Below are positions 10,998 to 23,000 of a DNA stretch of 64,000 bases, one piece after another. The DNA lies in contig JACSVZ010000038.1 in NCBI GenBank assembly GCA_014706295.1, forward strand, positions 1,116,001 through 1,180,000, read 5' to 3'. Made by a program: the position numbers and the translations under genes. The notes beneath the pieces were generated by a model. That model ran no database searches. It was not told where the DNA came from and was given only the letters and a program-made list of their open reading frames with translations. The DNA is from Lycocorax pyrrhopterus obiensis (lineage: Eukaryota > Chordata > Aves > Passeriformes > Paradisaeidae). Numbering within the stretch: position 1 is the first letter of the stretch; the number at the start of each line of letters is the position of its first letter.

Positions 10998-11087
10998 GCC
11001 TTTGCTGTGCCTGCTTCTTCAAAGATGATAAATATACGTACACTGGGTCGCTGGATCAATCCATCACAGTCTGGGATGTTGCAAGTG
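10998..11087 (+). pseudogene. NWD1: NWD1 relic: last recognisable WD40 exon
   Basis: The frame reads GLCCACFFKDDKYTYTGSLD then QSITVWDVASG, matching NWD1 GVQCACFSKDDKYVYVGLKD. It is bounded by AAAG and by a good GTGAGT donor at 11088. The C-terminal exons that should follow were not seen before the SIN3B CpG island 0.8 kb downstream. Confidence 0.78.
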
Positions 11088-11564
11088 GTGAGTAACTGTG
11101 AAAGAGAAAAGTCTGTATTAATTTAATCCTTCCTGTATTGAAGAGGCCTGTGGCATCCTTCATGTTGTCAGAAAGGAAACGGGCCAGAGGGCAGCAGTTT
11201 GTGCAAGTATCAGAACAGGGGATGGAATATCAAATCCAGAGGCAGTGTGTGACCATCCTGCCTGGAAGCTGCAAACAGCTGGAATATTCCAGCACAATAT
11301 AGAGAAAAATAGTCTGGGTTCAAATACCAGCAGCAAGTTTAAAGGCAAAGCAAGAAAGACTTCTGCATGTCTCTCTTATGAAAACCATCTGTAACGCTTT
11401 AAGGAAAAACAAGCGGCATGGCTTATTTTTTCCCCCCTCTCCTCCTTGCTCTTCATGTAACTCTGTTTTACTGAGTTCAGATTGCCTGCTGACAGGGGCC
11501 ATTGGAGAAAGTGGCATATTTTAAGCCCACATTTATCCTGCTACCCCAGAGAAAACCTTGAGCA

Positions 11565-11900
11565 GTGAAGGGCTCCCCCAAGGCCCCCATGGCTCTTCCA
11601 ACCCCGGTTCCTCCACACCCCCAGCTCTTCCAGCCCCTGGGGCTCCCCCAGCCCCCTTCCCCTCGGGTCCCATCAGCCCTCCCGGGCTTCCCCAGCCATC
11701 CCACGGCTCCTTCAGCCCCGTCTGAACCCCTTCAACACCCCCCGGCTCCCTCAGCCCCACAGCACCAGAGGCGGTTCCTCCAACCCCGGCAGTTCCAGTT
11801 CTCAGCCCCCGGTTCCTCCAGACTTCCTGCGACCCCACAGCCTCCTCAGGCTCTCGCAGCACCCCCGGGTTCCTCCAGCTCGGGCCCCGCTGGCCCTGGT
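11565..11900. repeat. degenerate C-rich minisatellite
   Basis: An imprecise tandem run of units resembling GGCTCCCCCAGCCCC / GGTTCCTCCA, strongly C-rich on the + strand and G-rich on the - strand. It creates long spurious open frames on both strands. It adjoins the SIN3B CpG island. Confidence 0.6.
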
Positions 11901-12950
11901 CCCCCTCAGGCCCCGCTGCGGCGCCGGCGCTCCCTGAGGCGCTCCCTGAGGCGCCGCTCCCGCCATGGCGCTCGAACGGCCGGAAGCGGCGCTGGCGGGG
12001 GGCGTGGCCTCAGCGCTAGGGGCGTGGCCCGCTGCGTATGGGCGTGGGCATACAGAGCGGGGCGGTGCAGAGGCGTGGCCTATCGAGGGGCGTGGCCATT
12101 CAGAGGGCGGGGGCGCGGAGGGGGAGGGGCCGCGCCGCAGGGGCGTGGCCAGGGCTGTGCGCGCTGACGCAGCGGCCGCGCGCGCCGCCGGGGCCGCGCT
12201 CGCCCGCCCGATTCCAACATGGCGGCGGGGGGCGGCGGCGGCCGCGGGGCCGGCGGAGGCAGCGCCCCGCGCTGGGGCGGCGGCGGCGGCCGGGCCGCGC
12301 CGCACGAGAAGCTGCCGGTGCACGTGAGTGCGGGAACCGCCCCGGCGGCCGCGATCGCCCCTTCCCCACCCTCCCCGCCCCCGCGAAGGGCCGCTCCTCG
12401 CCCCCCCGGGACGGCCCCGCCCGCCCCCACCGTGACCTGCCCGGCCCCGGCCGCGGTGCTGAACTCGCCCCCCGGGGCTTGTCTCTCCCCTGCCGGTATT
12501 GGGGGGTGTCCCCGGGGCTTGTCCGCTTCGCGCCGGCGGCTCCCCCGCCCTCCTCCGCTGGTTCCGTGGGGTCCCCTGGGGCCGCGTCCTGTTCCCCCGG
12601 CACCGTGAGGGCTCCCCGGGCCTGTTCCCCCCTGCCCTGGGCCGTGCCCCTCTCCCCGGCCCTGCTGTTCGTCCCTGGTACTGCGGTCATCCTCCCCAGG
12701 GACCTGTTCCCGGCTCCCCGGTACCGTGCCCCCCTCCGTGCCTTGACACCCCCCAGTACGGGAAGCCCACCCTCCCCAGTACTGCCCTCCTCCGGCCCCC
12801 TCACCTGGTACCGAGTGCCCTTCCCCAGTGCTGTGGGGCTCCCCCGGGGCCGGTTCTCACCCCCTACAGTGTCTTGAGGTGCCCCCGCCCCAATTCTGGG
12901 GCCGTGGGGGGGCTCCGGCGCCTGTTCCCCCTGCCTGGGCCTCACCGTGT
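11900..12950 (+). promoter_or_regulatory. SIN3B: CpG island and promoter of SIN3B
   Basis: Dense CpG and very high GC surround SIN3B coding exon 1. Between 12001 and 12150 the 9-mer GGCGTGGCC occurs five times (12001, 12021, 12072, 12089, 12142), with a related GGCGTGGGC at 12041; these are GC-box/KLF-type sites. TGACGCAG at 12164 resembles a CRE half-site. AACATGGCGGC at the start codon matches a YY1 core. No TATA box is evident. An upstream ATG at 11965 opens an overlapping frame that is not the SIN3B frame. Confidence 0.8.
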
Positions 12951-14009
12951 TCTCACCCCACAGGTGGAGGATGCACTTTCCTACCTGGACCAGGTGAAGA
13001 TCCGCTTTGGCAGCGACCCTGCCACCTACAATGGCTTCCTGGAGATCATGAAGGAGTTCAAGAGCCAGAGGTAAAGCCCAGGTCCTGCATCCTGGGGTGC
13101 TCTGGGGAGCTCCTCAGCCTTTCACAGAATCCCAGAATATCCTGAGCTGGAAGGGACCCACAGGGATCCTCAGCCCAGCCCCTGGCCCTGCACAGACACC
13201 CCAACAATCCCACCCTGGGCATCCCTGAGAGCGCTGTCCAAACGCTCCTGGAGCTCTGGCAGCCTTGGGGCCAGGACCATTCCCTGGGGAGCCTGGGCAG
13301 TGCCCCAGCACCCTCGGGGGGAAGAACCTTTCCCTGAGATCCATCCCGAGCCCTGACACAGCTCCAGCCATTCCCTCAGGTCTCAGCCTTTGTGGGGTCT
13401 CTCTGCCTGTGCAGGGCCCCCCAGCCTTCACCCCATCATTCCCCCGCTGCAGCTCACTGCTCTGTCTCCCAGTGGTGCAGTCACACGGAGTTGGAGAATT
13501 TCTGCCCATCCCATCATTTTCCAGAGGTGAAACCCACAGAAGGCAGATCTATTTTTACTTTCCACTCTGAGATCTTGAAAATAAGTGAAGCAGCCTGAGC
13601 ACAGAACCTGTGAGCTGCCAGCCCTGGAGGTGATGGGTGTCCTGCCCCTTTGCCAACCTGCACACTCATCTCTCCTCTCCATGGATAACATTCCCAGGGT
13701 GAGGCTGCAGTGGTCATTCCCTCTAACTGGGCTAATTTTTTTCTTAAAGAATTGCATCCCTAAGTTACCAGATGCTTCACATCCCTCTGGCATTTTCTGG
13801 GCTTAACTTTGTGTTTCTGATTTGGATGAAAGTAACAAACCCCTCTCAATTTTAGCATTGACACACCTGGAGTCATCCGACGTGTTTCTCAGCTTTTCCA
13901 TGAGCATCCTGACCTCATTGTGGGATTCAATGCATTTCTTCCTCTGGGCTACAGGATAGAAATTCCAAAGAATGGGAAGTTAAGTATACAGTCACCTCTG
14001 AATAGTCAG
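12219..14009 (+). CDS. SIN3B: SIN3B exons 1-3: Gly-rich N-terminus and PAH1
   Basis: Residues 1-29 are Gly/Arg-rich and probably disordered. PAH1, a four-helix bundle that binds amphipathic repressor helices, spans roughly residues 30-105. It contains [33 protein letters not shown] and [20 protein letters not shown] followed by AFLPLGY. Exon 1 ends after CAC (GTGAGT donor); exon 2 ends AG with Ser completed by exon 3. Confidence 0.95.
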
Positions 14010-17000
14010 GTAGGTCACAGAGCTCTTATTCTCTAAATAAACTGTTCCATGTGTCACTGGACACGTCTGCACAGTTTAGGCTGTGGAGATTTATGTGTAG
14101 TGCATGTTGCTGAGGTGTTTAGGTCGTTTTCAAAGCCTGTGATAATGGGTGTAATATAAATGTAAATATTTATTCAAAGAATCATAGAGTGATTTGGATT
14201 GGAAGGGACTTTAAAGATCACCTAGTTCCAACTCTCAATTTATTCTCAAACCTGGTAGTTTGACTTACACAGGAATGATGATTCTGCATGAAAACACCAC
14301 TTCAAGACCAAATATTTCAGTCAGATTTGGAAACTGAAATTGTAATTGGCCTGACATTGTTAAACGAGTTCCCAATACAGATTGTGGGCAGTGACAAATT
14401 TCAAGGAGAGATCCTGGAAGAATTGCACTTCCAGTCCTCCACTGATAAACCAGGAGACTTATTTAGGCAATAGGCAAAATACACAGAACAGTCATTGAAT
14501 TGTTTAGGCTGGGAAAGGTCTTTAAAGATCATGGAATCCCCATCAGGTGCTGTTGGTGTGGAACACATCTGCTGGGATACAGATGGATGTTGCCCCTGCT
14601 TCTTGTTGCGTGGTTGTGGAGCTGAAACAGAGCCATAAACTGAATTCTGCTGATAAACTTGTGGTTTAACTCCAATTAGTAGCAGGAACTACCTTTTAAA
14701 TCTCAGCTCCCTCAGATCTCGCTGTTGCTTAGGAATCAACATCTGTAAGGGCCTTGTGTTTAATATGCTCCTTGAAACTGCAGTTCCTCTGCAATAACCT
14801 GTGGTAGCAGGACCTGCAGTGGGGGGTGTTTGGTGCAGCCTCTCAGGTGAGGCCAATAAGGCTGTGACAGCCACAAGTCGGGTGGTTCCTACACCAGGGA
14901 GAACTTTGGGGATTATTTTAACTGATGGAGTTAATAAACCGGGTAGGGAAATTGATTAGTGACTGAAATACTTTTTCTTCCTTCTTCATGTGGCAATATT
15001 TTTTGGCTGGAGACCTTGCCAGTACTGCTGCTGGGTTGTTGTGGAGCTGGTCCCTGATCCTTTTCCAACACATCTCATGTGTCCTGTGCCCCCAGGTGCC
15101 CCCGGAGCCCGTTCCCAGCACGCTCCCTGGCAGCGGGCTGGTTTTGCACTACTCCCAGGAGAACTCCCACAACCACAGCGACTGCTCCGAGGAGTTTCGG
15201 CAGCAGCTTCCCTACAAAGAAGATAAATCCCAAATTCCCTTGGAATCTGATTCCGTGGAGTTCAATAATGCCATCAGTTACGTGAATAAGATCAAAACAC
15301 GTTTCCTTGACCATCCAGAGATTTACAGATCCTTTCTAGAAATTCTTCACACTTACCAGGTAAAAAGCCTTCCATAGGAGAGGCGGTGGGTTGGCACTGG
15401 AGCTGTTGGAGTCTTAGTTGTCAAATTTAATCTCTGTTTGTTGAACAGACTTAGAGTCCCAAGGACTGGTCTTTATCCAACAAATGCCTCGTAGATATTC
15501 ACAGGAAATGATAAAAAGTGTGAAAACTGTGGAACTTTTCAGGGTGTAAAGAGGTTGTAGCCAGATCTGTCTTTACTCACTTTCAGTTGCTTTTGTGATC
15601 CTGTGTGTGAAAGGAGGCCCTCTAAGAACCTGGGGCTGGCTCAGAGTCCTTTCAAGTTCTGTGGCATTGATGTTTCTGGCTCAGGAGGAGTTTTCTGGCA
15701 GAGTGAGGTATTTTTTGACTCTGTTGAACATCTGTGTGTGTCTTTTCAGAAAGAACAGCTGAACACCAAGGGCCGACCCTTCCGGGGCATGTCAGAGGAG
15801 GAAGTGTTCACTGAAGTGGCCAATCTGTTCCGGGGACAGGAGGATCTGCTCTCAGAGTTTGGACAGTTCCTCCCAGAGGCAAAAAGGTCTTTGGTACGTG
15901 CTGAGAGCAGGGCAGGATATTGAATGTTCTGTCTGCATGTAGAATATGCAAAACATGGGAAATCATACAGCCAGTAATGAACATTGCTCCCCTTCATTGT
16001 TTGGATTTTCTCAGAGCAGGTGACTTAACCACATACTTTGTGTCCTGTTAGGATTCTTTATTTGAGAGGAGGATGTTGAAATCATTATTTATTTACTTCA
16101 GTTCACAGGAAATGGACCATGTGAAGTGAACAGTGTCCAGAAAACTGAGCACGAGAAGAATCTGGAGCACAGCAAAAAGCGATCCAGGCCGCTGCTGCTG
16201 CGTCCTGTTTCTGGCCCAGCAAAGGTATCTTTCAGCAAGTAAAAACTTAGAATAACCTGATATTACTTGTGCTTAGTGATTGCTGACATAAAGGTGTTGT
16301 GAGTAGTGTCTTTGATGTATGTAGGTGTGTGAAAAACAAAATTATGAGTTAATTACTGTAGAAAAAGGGTATTTTTAATGCATGCTTAAATGTGTGTGGT
16401 AACATGTTTGATAGTAAATATCACAACCTTCTGTACTAAATATTGGCCCTGGAAAGGGACAATTTATTGCTTCTGTGCAGAATCTCAAGTGATTCTCTTT
16501 TTTTGTTGTTTCTTCTTAGCTGGGAGACATTTGACAGAGATTGCTGTGAGGACGTGACACAGCAATGCCAGGTCACTGCTGGGGAAATGCAGGGTCTCAG
16601 CCTTTGCAGGGAGCTGTTCTGTGTCAACAGAGTGGAATTTGGTGGCATTTGAGTCACAACATGTTAAATATAACTGCTTGTTCTTTTAACAGAAGAAAAT
16701 GAAGCTGCGAGGTACCAAAGATCTGTCAGTTGCGACAGTGGGGAAATATGGGACGCTGCAAGAGTTTTCCTTCTTTGACAAGGTCAGTAATTGTCCTTTT
16801 CGCACATTTTTGGGCTTACCTTCAGCCTTTTATGTAGTTGTTAATTGGTTGGTTTTGTGTATAATTTGTGTCAGCACTTAAGACATTCCCTGACTTTTCA
16901 AGTGGTAGAGAAAGACCGACAAAAGTAAAAATAGGTGGGTTTGGAAGATGACTAGACAGATAATGAATAATTTTCTAGATACAAGTGGCATTCAGGTGAT

Positions 17001-20000
17001 GTGATCATCTCTCCAAACTGCTGCAGGTGCGCAGGGTGCTCAAGAGTCAGGAGGTCTATGAAAATTTTCTCCGGTGCATCGCTCTCTTCAACCAGGAGTT
17101 GGTCTCTGGCTCTGAGTTGCTCCAGCTTGTTACACCCTTTTTAGGGTAAGTTACTAACTTACTTCTCTGCCCTGTGGTACTTTGTAGGTCCTACACTGTT
17201 ATTTTTTGGACACATTGTGAACTTTGTTGCAGAAGTTTCGGATTTAATTTAGAACTGTCTCCTGGGTAGCACACAAGAAATTGAACGTTAATCCAAAAAG
17301 AGGAGTAATAAAATCTGAACCTTTAAATTTATCTATACAGCTCTTAACGAGTATTGTGAGGAAACATTTTCCTCTGTCTGTTCACACTCCCTGTTTAATA
17401 TCTCAAAGTGTAATAAAGGTATAAACATGAAATCTGAGAACAGGGCTGTGAGAAGGATAAATATCTCCAGCTCTGCTGTGAGCCTCCTGAGCTGTTTGGC
17501 TTGCAGCAGAAGAGGAAGAGTCAAATGGCAAGGATCAGTTTCTCCTCAGGCACTTAAGGGGAGTGTTTGTATAGTGAAGGGAAATAATTTTCCTGCCTTA
17601 AGTAAAAAAAATCCTAAAGCAATTCAGAGAGAATGATAACAGAGGTGAGATATTGGTGAAAGATTTCTCTCTGTAATGCTGAGTTTGTTTAGATATTTCT
17701 GCCTCCCTTTTCTGGCACACATTAACCACCCTAAAAGTGTCACAGTGAAATAACAAAATACTTGTGTTTTTGAAGGAAATTCCCAGAACTCTTTGCACAG
17801 TTCAAGTCCTTCCTTGGTGTGAAAGAGCTTTCCTTTGCTTCTCCGCTGAGCGACCGCTCCGGGGATGGAATGAGCCGGGAAATTGATTACGCTTCCTGCA
17901 AACGCATCGGATCCAGTTACCGAGCTCTCCCAAAAACCTACCAGCAGCCAAAGTGCAGTGGGAGAACAGCCATTTGCAAGGAGGTACTTTGGGATCAGGC
18001 TGTTCAATCCCTGAACACAAAGAAATTGGATTGGGGCCGTTCGTGCCACAGGTTCTGCATGTGGAGTCCCCTCTTCAGTGCTGGTTTCCTTTATTCAGCC
18101 AATTTATTGAAATAGTACCCACATTTTACTAATTTTATCTAAACCCAACTCAAATCACATCTTTAGTACCTTTCAAGTCTGTGTGCAGACACAAATGTGT
18201 TCCTATAGACAGAAAAGAATATTAAATACCCTGGAATTAATTTTCTAGCAGTGGGCCCAGTATGACCTTTGGGAACAATTTTTCTCTGGAAGAGCCCTGT
18301 GAGTCAGTGCCTGAGGCCCCATTCCCACTGTTGTGGGGAGCTCTCCTTTATTTACAGTTGCTGATCACTGCAGAGTGATCTCTGTGTGTGAGGTGATAGT
18401 GAAGGTGGTTTTGAGTTTTCTGAGCAGCACCCCAGCAGTTCCACACAGACCTCAAATCTGGGGAGCAGTGACCTGGGAATTAGGTCTGGAATGTCCTACA
18501 GAACCTCAGGGAAGAACTATGCAAAAAGACAAGAGAGAAAACCCCATGAGAACAGCTCTGGGCTCACAAGGCCCTGCTCAATGTTGCGTCTTTGCACTGT
18601 TGCAGGTGTTAAATGATACCTGGGTTTCATTTCCATCCTGGTCTGAAGACTCCACTTTTGTGAGCTCCAAGAAGACTCCCTATGAGGAGCAGCTGCACCG
18701 CTGCGAGGACGAGCGCTTTGAGGTACCTGTGCTGCTGAGCTCCCTTTCTGCTTCCTCAGAAAGCAAAACCTCTGGATTTTGCTGAATTAATTGGTGGCCA
18801 GTTCCTGGAAGTTCTATTAGTGTTTATTGGTTTGAGATGGAGTTTGGTGTGTTATGCTTGGAGTCTAATAGCACTTCCTAGGCATGAGTCCAGTTCTAAA
18901 TTGCATGTGACCTTTGGGAGAACTGGCAGAGGTCTATTTTCCAGTAAAAACCTTCCTGATGCTTCCTGGCTCCACCCATGGGGCTGGAACACCTTCCACA
19001 AGCCTGGGCTGCTGCCGCTCTCCCTGTTTCTGCTCTGCCTGTTCTGACACTGTGTTTTCTGGGAACTCTCAACAGCTGGATGTTGTCCTGGAGACCAATT
19101 TAGCCACAATCCGTGTGCTGGAGAGTGTGCAGAAGAAACTGTCCCGCCTGACCCAGGAGGATCAGGAGAAGTTTCGCCTGGATGATTGTTTGGGGGGAAC
19201 CTCAGAAGTGATCCAGCGCCGGGCCATCTATCGCATCTACGGTGACAAAGCACCAGAGATCATCGAGAGTCTTAAGAAAAACCCAGTTACTGCTGTTCCC
19301 GTTGTTCTTAAGAGGTAATTCCCATTGTTCTGTCTTTTTAAAGAAGCTGATAAAGGATTTTTAAAGCATTTTTAAACAGCAGGACAAGAGGACATAGCCT
19401 CAGGCTGCGCTACTGGAAGTTCTGGTTGGACATCAGGGGGAATTTCTTCACAGAAAGGGTTGTTAAATACTGGAAGGGGCTGCCCAGGGAGATGGTGGAG
19501 TCACCATCCCTGAAGGTGTTCAAAAAACAACTGGACATGGCAGTCAGTGCTCTGGTCTGGTTGTCAAGGCAGTGACTGGTCAAAGGTTGGACTCAGTGAT
19601 CTCAGAGGTCTTTTCCAACCTAAATGATTCTGTGATTATGTGAACTGTTTTTTTGTAAGTGTTGTTTCAAAGGATAAGTTGTTATCAGCGTTGCTGCTCT
19701 TTCAAATTTATTTATTGCTTCCTGGAATAAATTCCAGTTTTCCACTGAAAACTTCTTGCTGTGCCACAGCTGGCTACATTAAAATGTTTTGGGTGTGTTT
19801 CTGTGCCTGTCTGTCTGAACTGGACTGTTCATTTATGCAGATTGAAAGCAAAAGAGGAGGAATGGAGGGAGGCCCAGCAGGGCTTCAACAAGATTTGGAG
19901 GGAGCAGTATGAGAAGGCTTATTTGAAATCCCTGGACCACCAGGCTGTCAACTTCAAGCAGAACGACACCAAAGCTCTGCGCTCCAAGAGCTTGCTGAAT

Positions 20001-23000
20001 GAAATTGAGAGTGTGTATGACGAGGTGTGTATGACAGGGAATGACCCCTCCTCCACGCCCTTCCTTGGTAGTGTGACCTAAATGTGTGCATAGCACGTGG
20101 GACCGTGTGGAAGTGGTTGGAAATTGGGAGATTTCTCTGTCAAAAACAGCTGTCCCAAGCGCAGTGTTAACAGTGGCTTATTTCTCCTGGCAGGAATGGC
20201 TCTTGAGCATGGATTGGGAGGATCTTTATCTATTTGTCTCTTGATTACAGCATCAGGAGCAGCATTCAGAGGGAAGGAGTTCATCCACGAATGAGCCTCA
20301 TCTTATCTTCATCTATGAAGATAAGCAGATTTTGGAAGATGCAGCATCTCTTATCAGCTATTACGTGAAGAGGCAGCCCACCATCCAAAAGGAGGATCAG
20401 GCAACCATCAGGCAGATTGTGCATCACTTCATACCCGAGCTGTTCTTCTCTCAACCACCTGAGCACAACATTTCTGAGGAATCAACAGATGAGGACAGAG
20501 AAAACCACCAGGGGCAGAACCTGGATACTCCTGAGCTGCGGAAAAAACACGTGCCTGGGCCTCCAAGCAGTCCTTTGGAGACCAAAGCAACCTTCTGTGA
20601 TGTTACAGCTGCTGAGCCCCACAACACCCTGGATGATGTTTACAGCCTCTTCTTTGTCAATAATAATTGGTATTTCTTCCTCCGCCTTCACCAAACTCTG
20701 TGCTCCAGGCTCCTAAAGATTTATCGCCAGGCCCAGAAGCAGCTTCTGGAATATCGGACTGAGAAAGAGAGAGAGAAGCTCCTCTGTGAAGGGAGGAAAG
20801 AAAAAACCAATGATCCAGCCATGGAGCTAAGACTGAAGCAACCAAGTAAGAATAATGCAGAGCTTAGTCCACTCTTAATGCCCTGGTTGCCAGTGCTCCA
20901 TTGTGTATGTCTGAGTAATGGGATCATCAGGCAGCTCTGTGAGGGGTGTGGAGGTGCAATCCTCGTGTTTGTGAGTTATGAAAACAGCTCCTTTAGCAGG
21001 GCAGTCAGTGTGTCATGGGCTGGTTCCCAGAGGCTTCCTGCCAGCCCACTGTGCTGGGGTGTTCTCAGGTGCCTCATTGTAGGAATCCGTTACTTTGATT
21101 TACAATGTGAACAGCCCCACAAAGAAATAGTTATTGCCCAGGGCAGTCCTGGAAGTGCATGAGGGAAACTGTCCCAGCCTGTCAGGGCACCTGGAGGGAA
21201 CTGCCTGTCTGTAATGTCACTCTCTACACTGGGTTTCATGGTTCTTGAGCAGCGCTGCCTCTTGCACTGCTTGACTTCACTCTGCCTTTTCTGTGTGTGC
21301 AATGAATGCCCTTTCCCCGTGCCAGGTGAGGTGGAGCTGGAGGAGTACTACCCAGCCTTCCTGGACATGGTGAGGAGCCTGCTGGACGGGAACATCGACC
21401 CCACGCAGTACGAGGACACCCTGCGGGAGATGTTCACCATCCACGCCTACATCGGCTTCACCATGGACAAGCTGGTGCAGAACATCGTGCGCCAGGTGAG
21501 GGCTGTGCTGGGGCTGCACATCACCCCTCACACACAGCCAGGCTTCTCCCAGTGCCCTGCAGAGCAACGGGGCACTGAGCTGGGAGCAAATTCAGGGAAA
21601 AGTTCTGTCTGACAGGGAAACGCCCCAGCAGAAGTTTAGTGAGAGAATTCAGCTTCCATACAGGGACCACCTTAGGGGAGTTACTCTTTCTGGCCTTTCC
21701 CAACATTTTTTGAGTTCCAGTCTTTTCAAAATTCTGTCATCCCCAAAATACATCTAAGGCAACACAAAAAATGTCCTGTTCTTCTTACTCAAATCAGTCT
21801 TCCAGCTGTAGTTTTCTAGTTAAGGCACATCAGCCCTTCACTCTCCTCTGTTCCTTTTATTGCAAAGTCATGAAAAAGAGAGTGAAATGTGGGGAGTCTC
21901 TGGAGTTTGCTGCTTCAGCTGAGTGTGATGCCATGCTGAGTTTTACACTCCTTTCATGACACACTAGAGTTAACTCTTGGCCCAGGCCTGCTGACTGAAT
22001 TCCCCCTTTTTTAATGGAAGCTTCACCATCTAGTGAGCGATGACATCTGCTTGAAGGTGGTTGAGCTCTACCTGAATGAGAGGAAGCGAGGAGCTGCTGG
22101 GGGTAATTTGTCATCCCGCTGTGTCCGGGCAGCAAAGGAGACCAGCTACCAGTGGAAGGCTGAACGGTGCATGGCAGATGAGAACTGCTTCAAGGTAAGA
22201 CCTTGCTGCCAGAGAACTTCAGAAAATCACTGAAAAACTTCAAAAAATCTCCCAAGTAGCACTTGACCTGGGAGAAGTGAGTTTGGAAGCTCCAAGGTGA
22301 GAGAGTGAGCAATATGGAGAGAAGGTACCAAAATCAGAGCACAGACAGTGAGGGGACATTGTGGCTCACTGAGAAGCCCTGCTGCTTCTCTCCTAGCTTC
22401 TATTTGTTGTCCAAATGACTTGAGAATATGCAGCTTTTTATTGTCAACCCCTGCGGCAAATATTTTCTGTAACTTTATCACAGGTCATGTTTCTCCAGAG
22501 GAAAGGACAGGTGATCATGACCATTGAGCTGCTGGATACAGAAGAAACGCAGACAGAAGATCCTGTGGAGGTCCAGGTAATACCACAGTGACCATGGAGT
22601 CTGTGTACCACAAAGCAGATGTCTAAGAATGCTTTCCCTGCTTTCTTCTTCCAAAATGTGAGATTTTGCCAGGAGGACAAGTTTACCTGGGAGGTGGGCA
22701 GATGACGTGGGGCTGTGGCCATTGACAGAAGTGGTGTATTAGCAAAAGAGTTTCAACATAAATCAGCCTCAGAATAAACAGCTGGGAAATAAACAAGTTC
22801 TTTGCAGTGGTGTTTGTCCTGATGAAGTGAAATCTCACTTGAGTTGGTATCCCTTGTGTAGCACCTGGCAAACTACATGGAGCAGTACGTTGGGGTGGAA
22901 GGAGCTCCCAACAACCAGAACGATGGCTTCCTCCTGAAACCGGTCTTTCTGCAAAGGTGAGCTGCTCCCTGCCCTGAGCCACACCTGCAGCAGCTGCTGC

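Larger units (their letters stand above)
642..11087 (+). pseudogene. NWD1: NWD1 pseudogene (NACHT and WD repeat domain containing 1)
   Basis: NWD1 is a cytosolic STAND-type protein with an N-terminal domain, a NACHT ATPase and WD40 repeats. Ordered fragments across 10.4 kb match it, in the same order and next to SIN3B as in human. They include VERDALLEK (642-708), FCGRQ and GPPGCG (3.6 kb), WFSDTVPKLRKL (5.5 kb), KWISCNITASGTES (6.0 kb), PHPVLVPL-like YPVLIPLCGFF (6.7 kb) and several WD repeats (7.2-11.1 kb). Lesions seen: frameshifts near 700, 3904, 4283 and 10160; TGA at 3980-3982 and 8837-8839; an in-frame P-loop deletion; non-GT donors at 5566 and 7310; and no recognisable exons between 708 and 3172 or for the C-terminus after 11087. 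Some exons are still open with good splice sites, so a non-functional transcript is possible. Sequencing error could explain single frameshifts but hardly all the lesions together. Confidence 0.88.

Noticed and set aside
12100..12945. Long - strand frames over the CpG island
   Set aside because: GC-rich sequence has few stops. The residues are Arg/Pro/Gly/Ala only, with no domain and no splice logic.
14288..14473. 61-codon frame in SIN3B intron 3
   Set aside because: It lies between exons with matching phases, lacks splice borders and resembles no SIN3B segment.
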